A DNA stretch of 64,000 nt from Stenotrophomonas bentonitica (GCF_002887735.1 NZ_PKQP01000001.1:806001-870000); one strand, 5' to 3'; positions 17,153-28,586 are shown, counted from the stretch's first letter. A program made the numbers and translations. Notes: generated by a model from the sequence alone, not told the origin.

Positions 17153-18184
17153 TCAGGGCGCCGGCACGCGGGCCAGCAGCTCGGCGACCAGGCGCTCACC
17201 ATCCCAGCCTTCGGCGGTGGCTTCGTAGCTGGGCAGCACGCGGTGGCGCAGTACGTCCGGCGCCACGTTGCGCACATCTTCCGGGGTGACGAAGTCACGC
17301 CCGGCCAGCCAGGCGCGCGCACGCGCACAGCGTTCCAGCGCGATAGAGCCACGCGGGCTGGCGCCCCAGGCGATGCGCCGGGCCAGTGCCGGGTCGTAGC
17401 GGGCGGCATCGCGCGAGGCCAGCACGATCTCGATCAGGTAACGCTCCAGCGCCGGTGCCACGTGCAGCGACAGCACCGCCTTGCGCGCGGCGAACACATC
17501 GCTCAGCGGCATGCGGGCCGGCGCGGCGGCCGGCGTGGACAGCGCCTCGCGGGCGCGCTCGCGGGCCAGGCGCAGGATTTCGGTCTCCGCATCCGAATCG
17601 GGATAGCCGATCCGCACATGCATCAGGAAGCGGTCCAGCTGGGCTTCGGGCAGCGGGAAGGTGCCTTCCTGCTCGATCGGGTTCTGCGTGGCCATCACCA
17701 GGAACAGCGAGGGCAGCGGATAGGTATGCCGGCCCACGGTGACCTGGCGCTCGCCCATGGCTTCGAGCAGCGCGGACTGCACCTTGGCCGGGGCGCGGTT
17801 GATTTCGTCGGCAAGCAGGATGGGATGGAAGATCGGGCCGGGCACGAACTCGAACCGCCCTTCCTGCGGGCGCCAGATTTCGGTGCCGGTCAGGTCGGCC
17901 GGCAGCAGGTCCGGGGTGAACTGCACGCGCGAGAAATCCGCATCCAGCCGGGCGGCCAGGGCACGGATCGCGGTGGTCTTGGCCAGGCCCGGAGCGCCTT
18001 CGACCAGCAGGTGGCCATCCGCCAGCAGTGCGGTCAGCAGGCGCTCGACGAGCGCGCTCTGGCCGACGATTTCGGACGACAGACCATCGCGCAGCGCGCG
18101 GAAGGCATCGTGCAGGCGGTCGTGCTCCACCGGAGCGGGCGTGGGGGTATCGGGCATGGGGGGCGGCAGATTCATGGCATCCAT
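17153..18184 (-). CDS. moxR: MoxR-family AAA+ ATPase
   Basis: The 343-residue cytosolic ATPase has Walker A GAPGLAKTT (about residues 64-72), Walker B LLADEINRAP, the sensor-1 segment VMATQNPIEQEGTFPLPEAQLDRF and an arginine finger region. MoxR proteins act as chaperones that mature or load metal centres with VWA partners, and this gene leads an operon encoding four such partners. The first ATG is supported by a GGAGG ribosome-binding site 4 nt upstream (18189-18193 region). A second in-frame ATG lies three codons inside. Confidence 0.93.
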   Translation of the reverse strand: MDAMNLPPPMPDTPTPAPVEHDRLHDAFRALRDGLSSEIVGQSALVERLLTALLADGHLLVEGAPGLAKTTAIRALAARLDADFSRVQFTPDLLPADLTGTEIWRPQEGRFEFVPGPIFHPILLADEINRAPAKVQSALLEAMGERQVTVGRHTYPLPSLFLVMATQNPIEQEGTFPLPEAQLDRFLMHVRIGYPDSDAETEILRLARERAREALSTPAAAPARMPLSDVFAARKAVLSLHVAPALERYLIEIVLASRDAARYDPALARRIAWGASPRGSIALERCARARAWLAGRDFVTPEDVRNVAPDVLRHRVLPSYEATAEGWDGERLVAELLARVPAP

Positions 18185-18267
18185 GTGACCTCCACGGTGG
18201 GCAGAGGTTCCATCGCCATGATGGCAGGACAGCGCCGGTTACGACATCAAGATTGGCTGAACGCAGA

Positions 18268-18292
18268 AAGGGCCGCGCGCGGCGGCCCTTTC
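18268..18292 (-). terminator. Terminator of the pilMNOPQ operon
   Basis: AAAGGGCCGC and GCGGCCCTTT (allowing a short GC loop) form a strong hairpin 22 nt after the pilQ stop codon, before the moxR promoter region. Confidence 0.75.
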
Positions 18293-18313
18293 CTCACTGC
18301 ATGAGGGTGCGTA

Positions 18314-20302
18314 TCAATTCACGGCCGGGGTGGTCCGGGACACGCGCAGCACCTTGGGGGTCACGAACACCAGCAGTTCGGCCTTGTCCTTGTTGCGGCT
18401 GCGCTTCTTGAACAGATTGCCCAGGAACGGCACGTCACCCAGGAACGGTACCTTGTTGACGCTGTTGCGGTCGGTGAACTCATACACGCCACCGATCACC
18501 ACGGTCTGGCCATCATCGACCAGCACGGCGGTGTTCACTTCCCGGCGGTTGATGGTCGGCACGGTGCCGTAGCCATCCAGGACGATGTAGCTGTCCACTT
18601 CATCCTTCTTGACCGCCATGTTCAGGAACACGCGGTTGTCGTTGGTGATGGTCGGGGTGACCTTCAACTCGAGCACCACTTCCTTGAACTGCACGTTGGC
18701 CTGGGCCACACCGCCGGCACCGCCACCGCTGATGGTGACGTAGCCGATTTCCTTACCCTGCTTGATCACCGCTTCGCGCTGGTTGGTGGTCACCACGCGC
18801 GGGTTGGAGATCACTTCGCCGCGGGATTCTTCCTGCATGGCCGACAGTTCGACGTCCAGCAGATAACCGGCATTGAGGATCGACAGCGCCAGCGAGCCGG
18901 GGCTCTTGAGCGCGTCCACCGGCAGGTTCCAGTTCAACCCGCTGTTGATGGTGGACGGCGCACGGACCGGGATCGCGCCGGTGCGGCCTCCGGCCACCCA
19001 CTCGTTGATGGCCTTCTGGTATTCGAAGTCCTTGGCCGCACGGTCGTTGATGTTCTTGCCGTTCTGCCCGAGGTCGCCGCTGAAGTACACGTTGTCGCGG
19101 CTGCCGCTGATGCCGAACTTCGCGCCGAGCTCGCGTGCGAAGGTGTCGGTGGCGATCACGATCCGGCTTTCGATCAGCACCTGATCGACCGGACGGTCGA
19201 TCACGTTGATCAGCTCGCGCATCCGCGCGATCTTCTTCGGGATGTCGCTGATCATCAGCGTATTGGTGCGCTCGTCGGCCACGATCCGGCCACGCGAGGA
19301 CAGGAAGCCACTTTCTTCCTGCGAATTGCTGCCACTGCCACTGCCGCCGCCGCCGCTGTTGCCGCCGCCGATACCCTTGGCCTCGGTCAGCGCTTTGAAG
19401 ATCACCGCAGCGTTGTGGTAGTTGATCTGGATGTAATCGGTGACCAGGTCCTCGCGATTCTCGATCGCGATGCGCGCGTCTTCCTTGTCCTGCTCGAACT
19501 TGGCCAGCTCCGGCTGCGGTGCAACCCAGATCACGCCGCCATCGCGGCGCTTGTCCAGGCCCTTGGCGCGCAGCACGATGTCCAGCGCCTGGTCCCACGG
19601 CACGTTGATCAGGCGCAGGGTCACGTTGCCCTGCACGCTGTCGGAGGCGACCACGTTGAGGTTGGATTCCTCGGCCACCAGCTGCAGCACGGTGCGTACC
19701 GGCACGTCCTGGAAGTTGAAGGTCACCGGCTTGCCGCTGTAGCCGCGCTGGGCGACGGACGCCGCCGCCTGGCTGACCGTGGCGGCATTGACCGCACCGG
19801 TTGCCGGGGCCGCCTGGCGCGGGCTGATCTCCACCACGTACTCGTTGCCGCTCTGGTAGGCCAGCGATTCGAACGCGGTGTTGGTGTTGAGCACCAGCTG
19901 GGTGCCGCCGCCATACGGCTTGGCGTCGATGCGCTGCACCGGGGTGGCGAAGTCGGTCACGTTGATCGGCTTCTGCAGGCTTTCAGGCAGGCGCGCATTA
20001 CCCACGTCGATGACGACGCTGTTGCCCTGGCTGCGCAGATCCGGGCTGGCGCCCTGACCGTCAAACTGCAGGATCAGCCGGCCGGCGCCATCGTCGCCGC
20101 GCTTGAAGTCGATCTTGGACACCGACAGCGAGGCCGGCGCAGTCGCCGGCGCGGTGGTGGCCGCCGGTTTGGGCACGGCGCCGCTGGGCGTGGCCGCCAT
20201 CAGCGTGCCGTTGGCCACCATGAGCGCGACTCCCAGCGCGCACAGGTGGATCAGCTTCTGCCGCCGGACCGGACGCAGCCGCAGGGCGTTGGAAAAGGTC
20301 AT
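18314..20302 (-). CDS. pilQ: PilQ, type IV pilus secretin
   Basis: The roughly 662-residue outer-membrane secretin forms the gated channel for type IV pili. After a signal sequence (ending AAT) come an AMIN domain that binds peptidoglycan (SKIDFKRGDDGAGRLILQF), N0/N1 domains (NFQDVPVRTVLQLVAEESN), a Gly/Ser-rich linker, and the secretin domain (RVVTTNQREAVIKQGKEIGY, GQTVVIGGVYEF, VPFLGDVPFLGNLFK). I prefer the ATG at 20302, which has GGGG 8 nt upstream. The ATG at 20326 overlaps the pilP stop by 4 nt (ATGA) and is a real alternative. The gene ends the pilMNOPQ operon. Confidence 0.95.
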   Translation of the reverse strand: MTFSNALRLRPVRRQKLIHLCALGVALMVANGTLMAATPSGAVPKPAATTAPATAPASLSVSKIDFKRGDDGAGRLILQFDGQGASPDLRSQGNSVVIDVGNARLPESLQKPINVTDFATPVQRIDAKPYGGGTQLVLNTNTAFESLAYQSGNEYVVEISPRQAAPATGAVNAATVSQAAASVAQRGYSGKPVTFNFQDVPVRTVLQLVAEESNLNVVASDSVQGNVTLRLINVPWDQALDIVLRAKGLDKRRDGGVIWVAPQPELAKFEQDKEDARIAIENREDLVTDYIQINYHNAAVIFKALTEAKGIGGGNSGGGGSGSGSNSQEESGFLSSRGRIVADERTNTLMISDIPKKIARMRELINVIDRPVDQVLIESRIVIATDTFARELGAKFGISGSRDNVYFSGDLGQNGKNINDRAAKDFEYQKAINEWVAGGRTGAIPVRAPSTINSGLNWNLPVDALKSPGSLALSILNAGYLLDVELSAMQEESRGEVISNPRVVTTNQREAVIKQGKEIGYVTISGGGAGGVAQANVQFKEVVLELKVTPTITNDNRVFLNMAVKKDEVDSYIVLDGYGTVPTINRREVNTAVLVDDGQTVVIGGVYEFTDRNSVNKVPFLGDVPFLGNLFKKRSRNKDKAELLVFVTPKVLRVSRTTPAVN

Positions 20303-20322
20303 CGTGCTATCCCCATAATCAT

Positions 20323-20859
20323 TCATTGATCTTCAAGCGCGAGCGTTGCCGGCCGTTCCAGCCAGCCACCCGCGCCATCCGGCACCAGTTCAATCAGCTC
20401 AATCCGGTCCTCGAAGACCCCGGTCACCCGCCCGTCGCTCTGCCCCAGATAGACGCCCGGACGCACCCGATAGGTGACCTTGTCCGGTGCCATCACCAGC
20501 ACGACGAGTCCGCCCCCACGGCCGATCGAACCCACCATGTCCAGGCTGTCCAGCGGGAAATCTTCCAGCGGCTCCTTGCGGCGGTTCGGATCCGGACGCA
20601 GCCCCGATCCCCCTTGCGGATTGGTCCAGGCGTCGGTGAACGGGTCGCGCATCCCCTGCGCGGAATACTCAAACGTCTCGAACTGCTGCATCACCGGCAA
20701 CGGTTCCAGCGGCGGTGCCGGGCGTGCACGCACGTCGGCCACCCACTTTTCCAGGTTCGGTGCATCGCCGGGCGTGCTGGTCACGCCGCGGGCGCAGCCG
20801 GCCAGCAGCACCACGCCCAACAGGCCGCATACCCGTGCGGTCGGGTTCAAGCGGCTCAT
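20323..20859 (-). CDS. pilP: PilP, type IV pilus inner-membrane lipoprotein
   Basis: The 178-residue lipoprotein (lipobox LLAGC, Cys22) links the inner-membrane PilN/PilO complex to the PilQ secretin. After a disordered segment, the C-terminal beta-domain carries GSIGRGGGLVVLVMAPDKVTYRVRPGVYLGQSDGRVTGV cut here into GGGLVVLVMAPDKVTYRV and GVYLGQSDGRV, which is the PilP signature. It overlaps pilO by 4 nt. Confidence 0.94.
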   Translation of the reverse strand: MSRLNPTARVCGLLGVVLLAGCARGVTSTPGDAPNLEKWVADVRARPAPPLEPLPVMQQFETFEYSAQGMRDPFTDAWTNPQGGSGLRPDPNRRKEPLEDFPLDSLDMVGSIGRGGGLVVLVMAPDKVTYRVRPGVYLGQSDGRVTGVFEDRIELIELVPDGAGGWLERPATLALEDQ

Positions 20860-21530
20860 TTCCGGCCTCCCTTGGCGGCCTTTTCCTGCTCGGCAGCGGC
20901 TTTCTCCTGGGCTTCCATCTCCACGTCATCCAGGTAACGGTAGGTCTTGACCGTTCCGGACAACTCCAGCGCACCGCTGCGGGCGGTGATGCCGGTCTTG
21001 GGATCCTTGGGCTTCAGGTTGATGTCGTGCATGGTCAGGATGACCACGCGCGGCAGCGAGGCCACGCCACTGACGAAGGCACCGAACTGGTGGTAACTGC
21101 CCACCATGCGCAGGGCGATCGGCTTTTCTGCGTAGAACTCCTTGGGCTGCTCGGCACCGGGCTGGAACAGCTCGTTGGCCAGCCCGCTGGAGAGCGCCGT
21201 CTGCGAGATGTCGATGATCAGATCCGGCATTTCGGTCTTGCTGGGCAACTGGCGCAGCATCTGCTGCAGCACCTGCTCCATCTGGGTCAGCTGCTGCTTG
21301 AGCGGCTCCAGATTGACGGCACGGCCCTGCTCTTTCTCGAACTCGGTGCGCAGCTCGGCTTCCTTGTTGACCAGGGCCGAGAGTTCGTCGCGCTTGCCGC
21401 TGATCAGCAGGAACCAGCCCATGACCACGATGAACAGGGCGAGGACGAAGCAGAACACAACCTTGGCCTGCTGCGGCCAGTTGCCGATGTTGTTGAAATC
21501 CAGCTCTTTGAGGTTGATTTTCTGGCTCAT
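20856..21530 (-). CDS. pilO: PilO, type IV pilus alignment protein
   Basis: The 224-residue bitopic protein has a cytosolic N-terminus (INLKELDFNNIGNWP), one membrane helix (about residues 25-44, VVFCFVLALFIVVMGWFLLI), a periplasmic coiled coil and a ferredoxin-like domain (ALRMVGSYHQFGAFVSGVASL). It pairs with PilN to connect the PilM ring to PilP and PilQ. It overlaps pilN and pilP by 4 nt each. Confidence 0.95.
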   Translation of the reverse strand: MSQKINLKELDFNNIGNWPQQAKVVFCFVLALFIVVMGWFLLISGKRDELSALVNKEAELRTEFEKEQGRAVNLEPLKQQLTQMEQVLQQMLRQLPSKTEMPDLIIDISQTALSSGLANELFQPGAEQPKEFYAEKPIALRMVGSYHQFGAFVSGVASLPRVVILTMHDINLKPKDPKTGITARSGALELSGTVKTYRYLDDVEMEAQEKAAAEQEKAAKGGRK

Positions 21531-22356
21531 TGCTGGCTCCCCTCCGGCGCATTGGCAGGCGCCGGCGGAGGTGCGGGCGGCGTGGTCGGAACAATGCGGC
21601 TACCGGCCGGCTTGGCCGGTGCGGCGGCGTCCGAAGCGGCCGACCCTGCCGGTGCGGCGGCCGGATCCTGCGATGGCGCGGCCGGGGCGGCGGACAGCGG
21701 GGCGACCGGGGCAACCGGCGCGGCGGCGGCGGTGGTATCGACCACAGAACCATCCGCGGACAGGGCGGCATCGCTCTGTGCGGGCAGGTTCACCTTGACC
21801 ACGAACATGTACGGCAGGGACTTGATGTCCAGCAGCTGCCCCGGGGCGGTGGAGGTCTTCTCCTTGTCCGGCGCCTTGGCCTCGATGATCGACAGCTCCG
21901 GGTTGGTCATCCAGCCCGAGCTTTCCAGGTTGCGCATGTAGGCACTGACGCGCGCATTGGACTGCGTGCGCCCTTCCAGGGTCAGCACGTCGCCTTCCTG
22001 CTTGAGCGTGGTCAGCACCACCCCGTCCGGAATGGTCCGCACCAGCGCATCGAACAGATGCACCATCTGCGAGCGCTTGGCCTGCAGTTCCTCGATCACG
22101 CCCTTGCGTGCCAGCAGGCGGTCCTTCTGGCGGTCCAGGCGCTCGATTTCCTTGTTCTGCTCCTTGACCTTGTCGATCTCGGCCTGCAGGAAGGTGTTGC
22201 GATCCACCTGCCCGCTGACCTGGCGGTCGTAATAGAACCAGATCAACAGCGACAGCAGCAGACCGCCGATGGCGGCGGCACCGAGCATCGCGTAGAAGTC
22301 GCGCTGGCGTTGCTTGCGCCGCTCGGCGCGCCAGGGCAATAAATTGATGCGCGCCA

Positions 22357-22357
<1 letters not shown>
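21527..22357 (-). CDS. pilN: PilN, type IV pilus alignment protein
   Basis: The protein begins MARINLLPWRAERRKQRQR; the INLLPWR motif is the peptide that docks into PilM. A membrane helix (about residues 26-43) and a coiled-coil periplasmic domain follow. At 276 residues it is longer than most PilN (about 200) because of a C-terminal Ala/Pro-rich extension of roughly 70 residues, usual for xanthomonads. The start codon overlaps the pilM stop by one nucleotide (TGATG). Confidence 0.95.
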
Positions 22358-23496
<1,139 letters not shown>

Positions 23497-23638
23497 TCAA
23501 GCTGTAAAACGGGCATCACTGCTCGTTTCACGCGTCCCCAGACGGTGATCGACTGCTCTCCCCGGGAACACCCCCAGCCGTTCCCTTGCGTAATCTATAC
23601 TCTGCGACCACGAAATTCGCAATCGGAATCTGTCACTG

Positions 23639-26068
23639 ATGACACGTCTTCGCCGTTGGCTGCGCTGGATGCTGGTCGCGTTCCTGGTCCTGGCATTGAT
23701 CGGCGCCGCGGTTGCCGGCGGCCTTTACTACGCCGTCTCCTCCAAGCTCCCGGACGTGCAGACCCTGCGCGACGTCGAGATGCAGGAGCCCATGTACGTC
23801 TATGCCAGCGATGGCAAGCTGATGGCGGTGTTCGGCGAGACCCGGCGCACCCCCATCACCATGAAGGACGTCCCCGAGCGCCTCAAGCAGGCCTTCCTGG
23901 CCACCGAGGACGCGCGCTTCTACGAGCACGGCGGCGTGGACTACAAGGGCATCGGCCGCGCGGTGTGGCTGCTGGCCACCACCAACGACAAGCGCGTGCC
24001 CGGTGGTTCGACCATCACCCAGCAGGTCGCCCGCCAGTTCTTCCTGAGCTCGGAGTACAGCTACACCCGCAAGCTGGCCGAGATCCTGCTGGCGCGGAAG
24101 ATCGAGAGCGAGCTGAGCAAGGACGAGATCTTCGAGCTGTATCTCAACAAGAGCTTCTTCGGCAACCGCGCCTACGGCGTGGCCGCCGCGGCCGAGTTCT
24201 ACTACGGCAAGAAGCTGGGCGAGCTGGACCTGGACGAAATGGCCTCGCTGGCCGGCATCCCCAAGTTCCCCTCCAGCGGCAACCCGCTCAGCAACCCCGA
24301 GCGCGCCCGCGAGCGCCGCGACTTCTATGTGCTGCAGCGCATGGCCAACCTGGGCTTCATCTCCCAGGCCGAGGCCGACGCGGCCAAGGCCGTGCCGATG
24401 CACGCCACCGCGCATGAGCCGCCGCTGCAGGTGGAGGCCCCGTACGTGGCCGAGCTGGTCCGCCAGGAAATGATCGCCCGCTTCGGCGGCGACGTGGTCA
24501 ACAAGGGTTACCACGTGACCACCACGATCAACGCCGAACTGCAGACCGCAGCCAACCTCTCGGTGCGCGACGGCCTGCTGGCCTACGACCACCGCCACGG
24601 TTGGCACGGGGTGGAGCAGCACGTGGAGGTCCCGGCCGACGCCGACGCCGCCGCGCTGGCCACCAAGCTGTCCGGCATTCCGGCGCAGACCGGCCTGCTG
24701 CCGGCGATCGTCGCCACCACCGCGGCCGATGGCAGCGCCACCGTGGTGCTGGGCAACCGCAGCGAAGTGGTGCTGCCGGCCAACGCCGCGCGCTGGACCA
24801 ACAAGACTCCGGCCAAACTGGTCACCCGCGGCGACATCGTGCGCGTGCGCGCCGGCGAGAAAGAAGGCGAGTGGCTGCTCGACCAGATCCCGCGCGGCCA
24901 GGCTGCGCTGGTCTCGCTGGATGCCGAAAACGGCGCACTGAAAGCGTTGGTCGGTGGCTTCAGCTTCTCGGGCAACAAGTTCAACCGCGCCACCCAGGCG
25001 CGCCGCCAGCCGGGCTCGAGCTTCAAGCCCTTCATCTACGCGGCGGCCTTCGACAAGGGCTTCAACCCGGCCTCGATCGTGCTCGACGCCCCGGTCGTGT
25101 TCCGCGACCGCCGCGGCAAGACCTGGTCGCCGCAGAACGATGGCGGCGGCTTCCGTGGCCCGATGCGCCTGCGTGAAGCGCTGGTGCAGTCGCGCAACCT
25201 GGTCTCGGTGCGCCTGCTCGACGGCATGGGCGTGGATTACGCGCGCAAGTACATCAGCGAATTCGGCTTCGCCGAGGCCGAGCTGCCGCCGAACCTGTCG
25301 ATGTCGCTGGGCACCGCGTCGCTGACCCCGCTCTCGGTGGCCCGCGGTTACGCGGTGTTCGCCAACGGCGGCTCGCGGGTCGATACCTGGCTGATCGATC
25401 GGGTCACCGACCGTGATGGCGTGGAAGTGTTCAAGGAAAACCCGGCTGTTGCCTGCCGCGATTGCGCCGGCAACAGCGGCGTGCCGGTCAGCCAGGTGGT
25501 GGACGGCTTCAACTTCGGCTCCGCGCCGGCGGCAAACACCGCACCGGCCAAGCCCCAGCAGGCGACCGCCGCTGCCGAGGCACCGGGCCCGGTGCCGGTC
25601 AACCCGGATGCCAAGGTCGCGCCGCGCGCGATCGATGCGCGTACCGCGTACCAGCTGAACTCGATGATGCGCGACGTGGTCCAGCGCGGCACCGGCACCG
25701 CGGCCAAGGTGCTCGGCCGCGAGGACGTGGGCGGCAAGACCGGCTCGACCAACGATCACCGCGATGCCTGGTTCTCCGGTTTCGGTGGCCCGTACGCGAC
25801 CACCGTGTGGGTCGGCCGCGACGACTTCCGCTCGCTCGGCTACCGCGAATACGGCGGCCGCGCCGCCCTGCCGATCTGGATCGAGTACATGCGCGTGGCG
25901 CTCAAGGACACGCCGATCGCACAGAACGAGCCGCCGTCGGGCATGGTCCAGGCCACGCTCAACGGCGCCACCGAGTGGGTCAAGGTCGAAGACATGGAGA
26001 AGCTGGAGGAGTACGACTTCAACAGCCACACCCCGCAGGCCGACGACGCCGCGTTCGATATCTTCTGA
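23639..26068 (+). CDS. mrcA: Penicillin-binding protein 1A
   Basis: The 809-residue class A PBP polymerises and crosslinks peptidoglycan. After one membrane helix (about residues 9-31), the glycosyltransferase domain shows [37 protein letters not shown] and [15 protein letters not shown]. The transpeptidase domain has the SxxK serine in GSSFKPF, SRN in QSRNLVSV, and KTG in [10 protein letters not shown]. An extra OB-like insert lies between the two domains, usual in gammaproteobacterial PBP1A. It is divergent from pilM. The possible -10 box TATACT (23596-23601) would give a leader of about 30 nt. Confidence 0.97.
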   Translation: MTRLRRWLRWMLVAFLVLALIGAAVAGGLYYAVSSKLPDVQTLRDVEMQEPMYVYASDGKLMAVFGETRRTPITMKDVPERLKQAFLATEDARFYEHGGVDYKGIGRAVWLLATTNDKRVPGGSTITQQVARQFFLSSEYSYTRKLAEILLARKIESELSKDEIFELYLNKSFFGNRAYGVAAAAEFYYGKKLGELDLDEMASLAGIPKFPSSGNPLSNPERARERRDFYVLQRMANLGFISQAEADAAKAVPMHATAHEPPLQVEAPYVAELVRQEMIARFGGDVVNKGYHVTTTINAELQTAANLSVRDGLLAYDHRHGWHGVEQHVEVPADADAAALATKLSGIPAQTGLLPAIVATTAADGSATVVLGNRSEVVLPANAARWTNKTPAKLVTRGDIVRVRAGEKEGEWLLDQIPRGQAALVSLDAENGALKALVGGFSFSGNKFNRATQARRQPGSSFKPFIYAAAFDKGFNPASIVLDAPVVFRDRRGKTWSPQNDGGGFRGPMRLREALVQSRNLVSVRLLDGMGVDYARKYISEFGFAEAELPPNLSMSLGTASLTPLSVARGYAVFANGGSRVDTWLIDRVTDRDGVEVFKENPAVACRDCAGNSGVPVSQVVDGFNFGSAPAANTAPAKPQQATAAAEAPGPVPVNPDAKVAPRAIDARTAYQLNSMMRDVVQRGTGTAAKVLGREDVGGKTGSTNDHRDAWFSGFGGPYATTVWVGRDDFRSLGYREYGGRAALPIWIEYMRVALKDTPIAQNEPPSGMVQATLNGATEWVKVEDMEKLEEYDFNSHTPQADDAAFDIF

Positions 26069-26127
26069 CTGCGTGCGCCGGGTACGCCCGGCGCCCCCCT
26101 CCTGCGTATCGTCCGCCCCATCGCCCG

Positions 26128-26198
26128 GTAGAGCCACCCCATGGGTGGCTGCACGCAATCCCTGATCGCAGGCACAGCCACGCATGGCGTGGCTCTAC
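26128..26198. repeat. Inverted pair of SMAG/REP palindromes
   Basis: GTAGAGCCACCCCATGGGTG (from 26128) and its inverted partner AGCCACGCATGGCGTGGCTC ending in CTAC (26176-26198) face each other after mrcA. Together they can form a long hairpin. Confidence 0.82.
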
Positions 26199-26254
26199 CC
26201 GCCTGTCACATCGCCGGTGTACATTGCCGTGCAGGTCGCCAAGGAGTACCGGTC

Positions 26255-26902
26255 ATGCATCGAGCCCGTCAGCATGCAGCCAAGCAGACCCGTGAGCGCC
26301 GCCACCAGTTGGCGCATGAGGCCGCCCGCCTGATGGCCGAGGGCGGCATCCGCGATTACCACCAGGCCAAGCTCAAGGCCGCGACACGGCTCGGCATCCA
26401 TGACGATGCCTCCCTGCCCCGCAACACCGAGATCGAAGACGCCCTGCGTGAGTACCAGCGCCTGTTTGCCGGTGCCGACCACGGTGCGCAGCTGCGCCAG
26501 CGCCGCGAGGCCGCCCTGCGCGCGATGGAGTTCCTCAAGGCGTTCTCGCCGCGCCTGTGCGGCCCGGTGCTCGATGGCACCGCCGATGCCAACAGTCCCG
26601 TGCAGCTGCAGGTGCACAGCGACGATGCCGATGCCGTGCAGCGCTATCTCGATGAGCACGGCATTCCGGCCGAATCACGGACGCGCCGGCTGCGGCTGGA
26701 CCGCGAGCGCAGCCTGGATGCGCCGGTCTGGGTGTTCAGCGCCGAAGACCTGACCTTCGACATCGCCGTGCTGCCGTATGACGGCCTGCGCCAGCCGCCG
26801 CTCTCGGCGATCGACGAGAAGCCGATGCGGCGCGCGTCGGCCACGCAGCTGCGTGAGCTGCTGGCGGACGGCGAGATCGAGGGTTATCTGGGCGGTCGCT
26901 GA
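26255..26902 (+). CDS. Conserved protein of unknown function
   Basis: The 215-residue product has no signal peptide or membrane helix and I do not recognise a characterised family. Residues 10-50 are a basic helical segment (RRHQLAHEAARLMAEGGIRDY followed by a KLKAATRLGIHDD stretch) that could bind nucleic acid or a partner. The C-terminal half alternates beta strands and acidic turns (PVWVFSAEDLTFDIAVLPYDG). The ATG at 26255 has a perfect AAGGAG site 8 nt upstream. It stands alone between mrcA, with an intervening REP pair, and a convergent hydrolase gene. Confidence 0.75.
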   Translation: MHRARQHAAKQTRERRHQLAHEAARLMAEGGIRDYHQAKLKAATRLGIHDDASLPRNTEIEDALREYQRLFAGADHGAQLRQRREAALRAMEFLKAFSPRLCGPVLDGTADANSPVQLQVHSDDADAVQRYLDEHGIPAESRTRRLRLDRERSLDAPVWVFSAEDLTFDIAVLPYDGLRQPPLSAIDEKPMRRASATQLRELLADGEIEGYLGGR

Positions 26903-26920
26903 AACGACGCCCGGCCTCCT

Positions 26921-27688
26921 TCAGGCCTCGGCGAACTTGACCAGAAAGCGCTCGATCGCCGCGACCAGGGCCAGCGGCGTTTCGTTCATCGGGTAGTGAC
27001 CCGCATTCTCCAGCACCTCCAGGGTCGCCTGCCGATAGCGGTGCAGGTAGGTCCTGTCCATGAGGGCCGCGTTGAACACGGGATCATGCTCACCGATCAG
27101 CACCTTCACCGGATGTCGGCCGATGATCTCCATGCTGAAGTCCGTGTCCGCCCAGGCCGGGAAGTACGCCGCGAATGCCTCCGGCGACGCGTGCGCCATC
27201 GAGTACTGCGCCTTCCAGTCCAGCCACGCGGCGGGCAACCGCCCACCGGTGCTGCGATCGATGATGCCCCGACGGATGCTCACGCTGCCTGCGGCCGCTT
27301 CAAGCACCTGCCGCGCGGGCGAATCGTAGGCGATGCCACCGCACGGCACGGGTGCCACGGCGACCAGCGCGCGCACGCGATCCGGGGCGAGCACCGCGAT
27401 CCGCTCGATGGCCATGCCACCCATCGAATGCCCGACCAGGCTGAAGGTCGCGATGCCCAGCGTGTCGGCCAAGGTCAGCGCGTCATTGGCGATCTCGTCG
27501 ATCGTGTAGTCACCGGGCACCCCGTGCATGCCACCGTAGCCGCGGCAATCCATGAAGAGGTAGCTGAACGCCTCGCCGGACAGCCATGGCTCGATCGGTT
27601 CGAAGGCGTGGGCGTCACCAAACCAGCCATGCAGGACCAGGACAGGATGGGCGCCAGTGCCGACGCGATGAAAGGTAGTAGTGGGCAT
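26921..27688 (-). CDS. Alpha/beta hydrolase
   Basis: The 255-residue protein has the alpha/beta-hydrolase core: HGWFGD oxyanion loop near the N-terminus, nucleophile elbow GHSMGGMA (Ser about 96), a late acid in GEHDPVF and the catalytic His in ENAGHYPMNE. It lacks a signal peptide. It resembles small esterase/haloperoxidase-type hydrolases; the substrate is unknown. It is convergent with the gene before it and divergent from the AraC regulator, which may control it. Confidence 0.85.
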   Translation of the reverse strand: MPTTTFHRVGTGAHPVLVLHGWFGDAHAFEPIEPWLSGEAFSYLFMDCRGYGGMHGVPGDYTIDEIANDALTLADTLGIATFSLVGHSMGGMAIERIAVLAPDRVRALVAVAPVPCGGIAYDSPARQVLEAAAGSVSIRRGIIDRSTGGRLPAAWLDWKAQYSMAHASPEAFAAYFPAWADTDFSMEIIGRHPVKVLIGEHDPVFNAALMDRTYLHRYRQATLEVLENAGHYPMNETPLALVAAIERFLVKFAEA

Positions 27689-27771
27689 GGCTGCACCGTG
27701 CGGACGTGAGGTCGGGCCGCGATGTTAGGTCGACTGCGCGTGGCCCGCCGTCGATATCAGGCCGATGGCGA

Positions 27772-27777
27772 TAGAAT
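27772..27777 (+). promoter_or_regulatory. Probable -10 box (TAGAAT) of a leaderless araC-type gene
   Basis: TAGAAT lies 7 nt before the ATG at 27785, with no Shine-Dalgarno sequence between. It is the same box and spacing as at 1062. Confidence 0.45.
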
Positions 27778-27784
27778 CCGGGCC

Positions 27785-28561
27785 ATGCGCAATACCCTGC
27801 TCGATCCCTTTGAAGATCTACCTCGCGCCGTGGTGGTCACCGCCAACGACTACGCCGCCGGATCCGTCTTCCCCGATCACGCGCACCGGCGCGGTCAGTT
27901 CGCGTTTGCCTCGCGCGGCACCATCAGCCTCACCACACCCGAGGGACGCTGGCTGGTACCACCGCAGCGTGCCTGCTGGGTGCCCGCAGGCGTCGCCCAC
28001 GCCATGGCGATGCGTGGCCCGGTCACGATGCTCAATGTGTTCGTGGCAGCGGACGAAGTGGCGGCGGTCCGGTTGCCTGCGCGCTGCGGCGTGTATGCCG
28101 TATCGGCGCTGCTGCGGCACCTGATGGACGATGCGGTCGACCTGCCGGCGATGTACGACCTGGACGGTCGCGGCGGTCGGCTGATGCAGCTGCTGGTCGC
28201 GGAGATCGCCGCGATGCCACGCCTGTCACTGCATGCACCGCTGCCCCGCGACCCGCGCCTTGTGCGCACCTGCCAGCAGCTGTTCGATGCGCCCTCGATC
28301 GCCGCCTCGCTCGATGAGGTCGCCGCCGAGGCGGGCATGAGCCGGCGCACGTTCACCCGCCAGTTCCGCGCGGACACCGGGGTGGGCTTTGCCGAATGGC
28401 GCCAGCAGGTGTGCCTGCTCGCCGCGATCGAACGCCTGGGTGCCGGGCAGCCGGTCACGCGGATCGCACTGGATCTGGGATACGCCAGCCCAAGCGCGTT
28501 TTCGTCGGCGTTCCGCCGCGTGCTGGGGGAATCGCCCAGCCGTTACGCGGAAGCACGCTGA
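27785..28561 (+). CDS. AraC-family transcriptional regulator
   Basis: The 258-residue regulator has an N-terminal cupin-like sensing domain (VFPDHAHRRGQFAFASRGTISLTTPEGRWL in overlapping parts, and PPQRACWVPAGVAHAM) and a C-terminal double helix-turn-helix (SLDEVAAEAGMSRRTFTRQF; VTRIALDLGYASPSAFSSAF; RRVLGESPSRY). This layout fits the group that controls efflux or detoxification genes next door. The divergent alpha/beta hydrolase is the most likely target. The effector is unknown. Confidence 0.9.
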   Translation: MRNTLLDPFEDLPRAVVVTANDYAAGSVFPDHAHRRGQFAFASRGTISLTTPEGRWLVPPQRACWVPAGVAHAMAMRGPVTMLNVFVAADEVAAVRLPARCGVYAVSALLRHLMDDAVDLPAMYDLDGRGGRLMQLLVAEIAAMPRLSLHAPLPRDPRLVRTCQQLFDAPSIAASLDEVAAEAGMSRRTFTRQFRADTGVGFAEWRQQVCLLAAIERLGAGQPVTRIALDLGYASPSAFSSAFRRVLGESPSRYAEAR

Positions 28562-28586
28562 CGATCACCATGCGCTGAAGGCCAAA

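Noticed and set aside
23633..26185. An 850-codon frame on the minus strand of mrcA
   Set aside because: mrcA matches all PBP1A motifs end to end. The reverse frame is a composition shadow with no recognisable domain.
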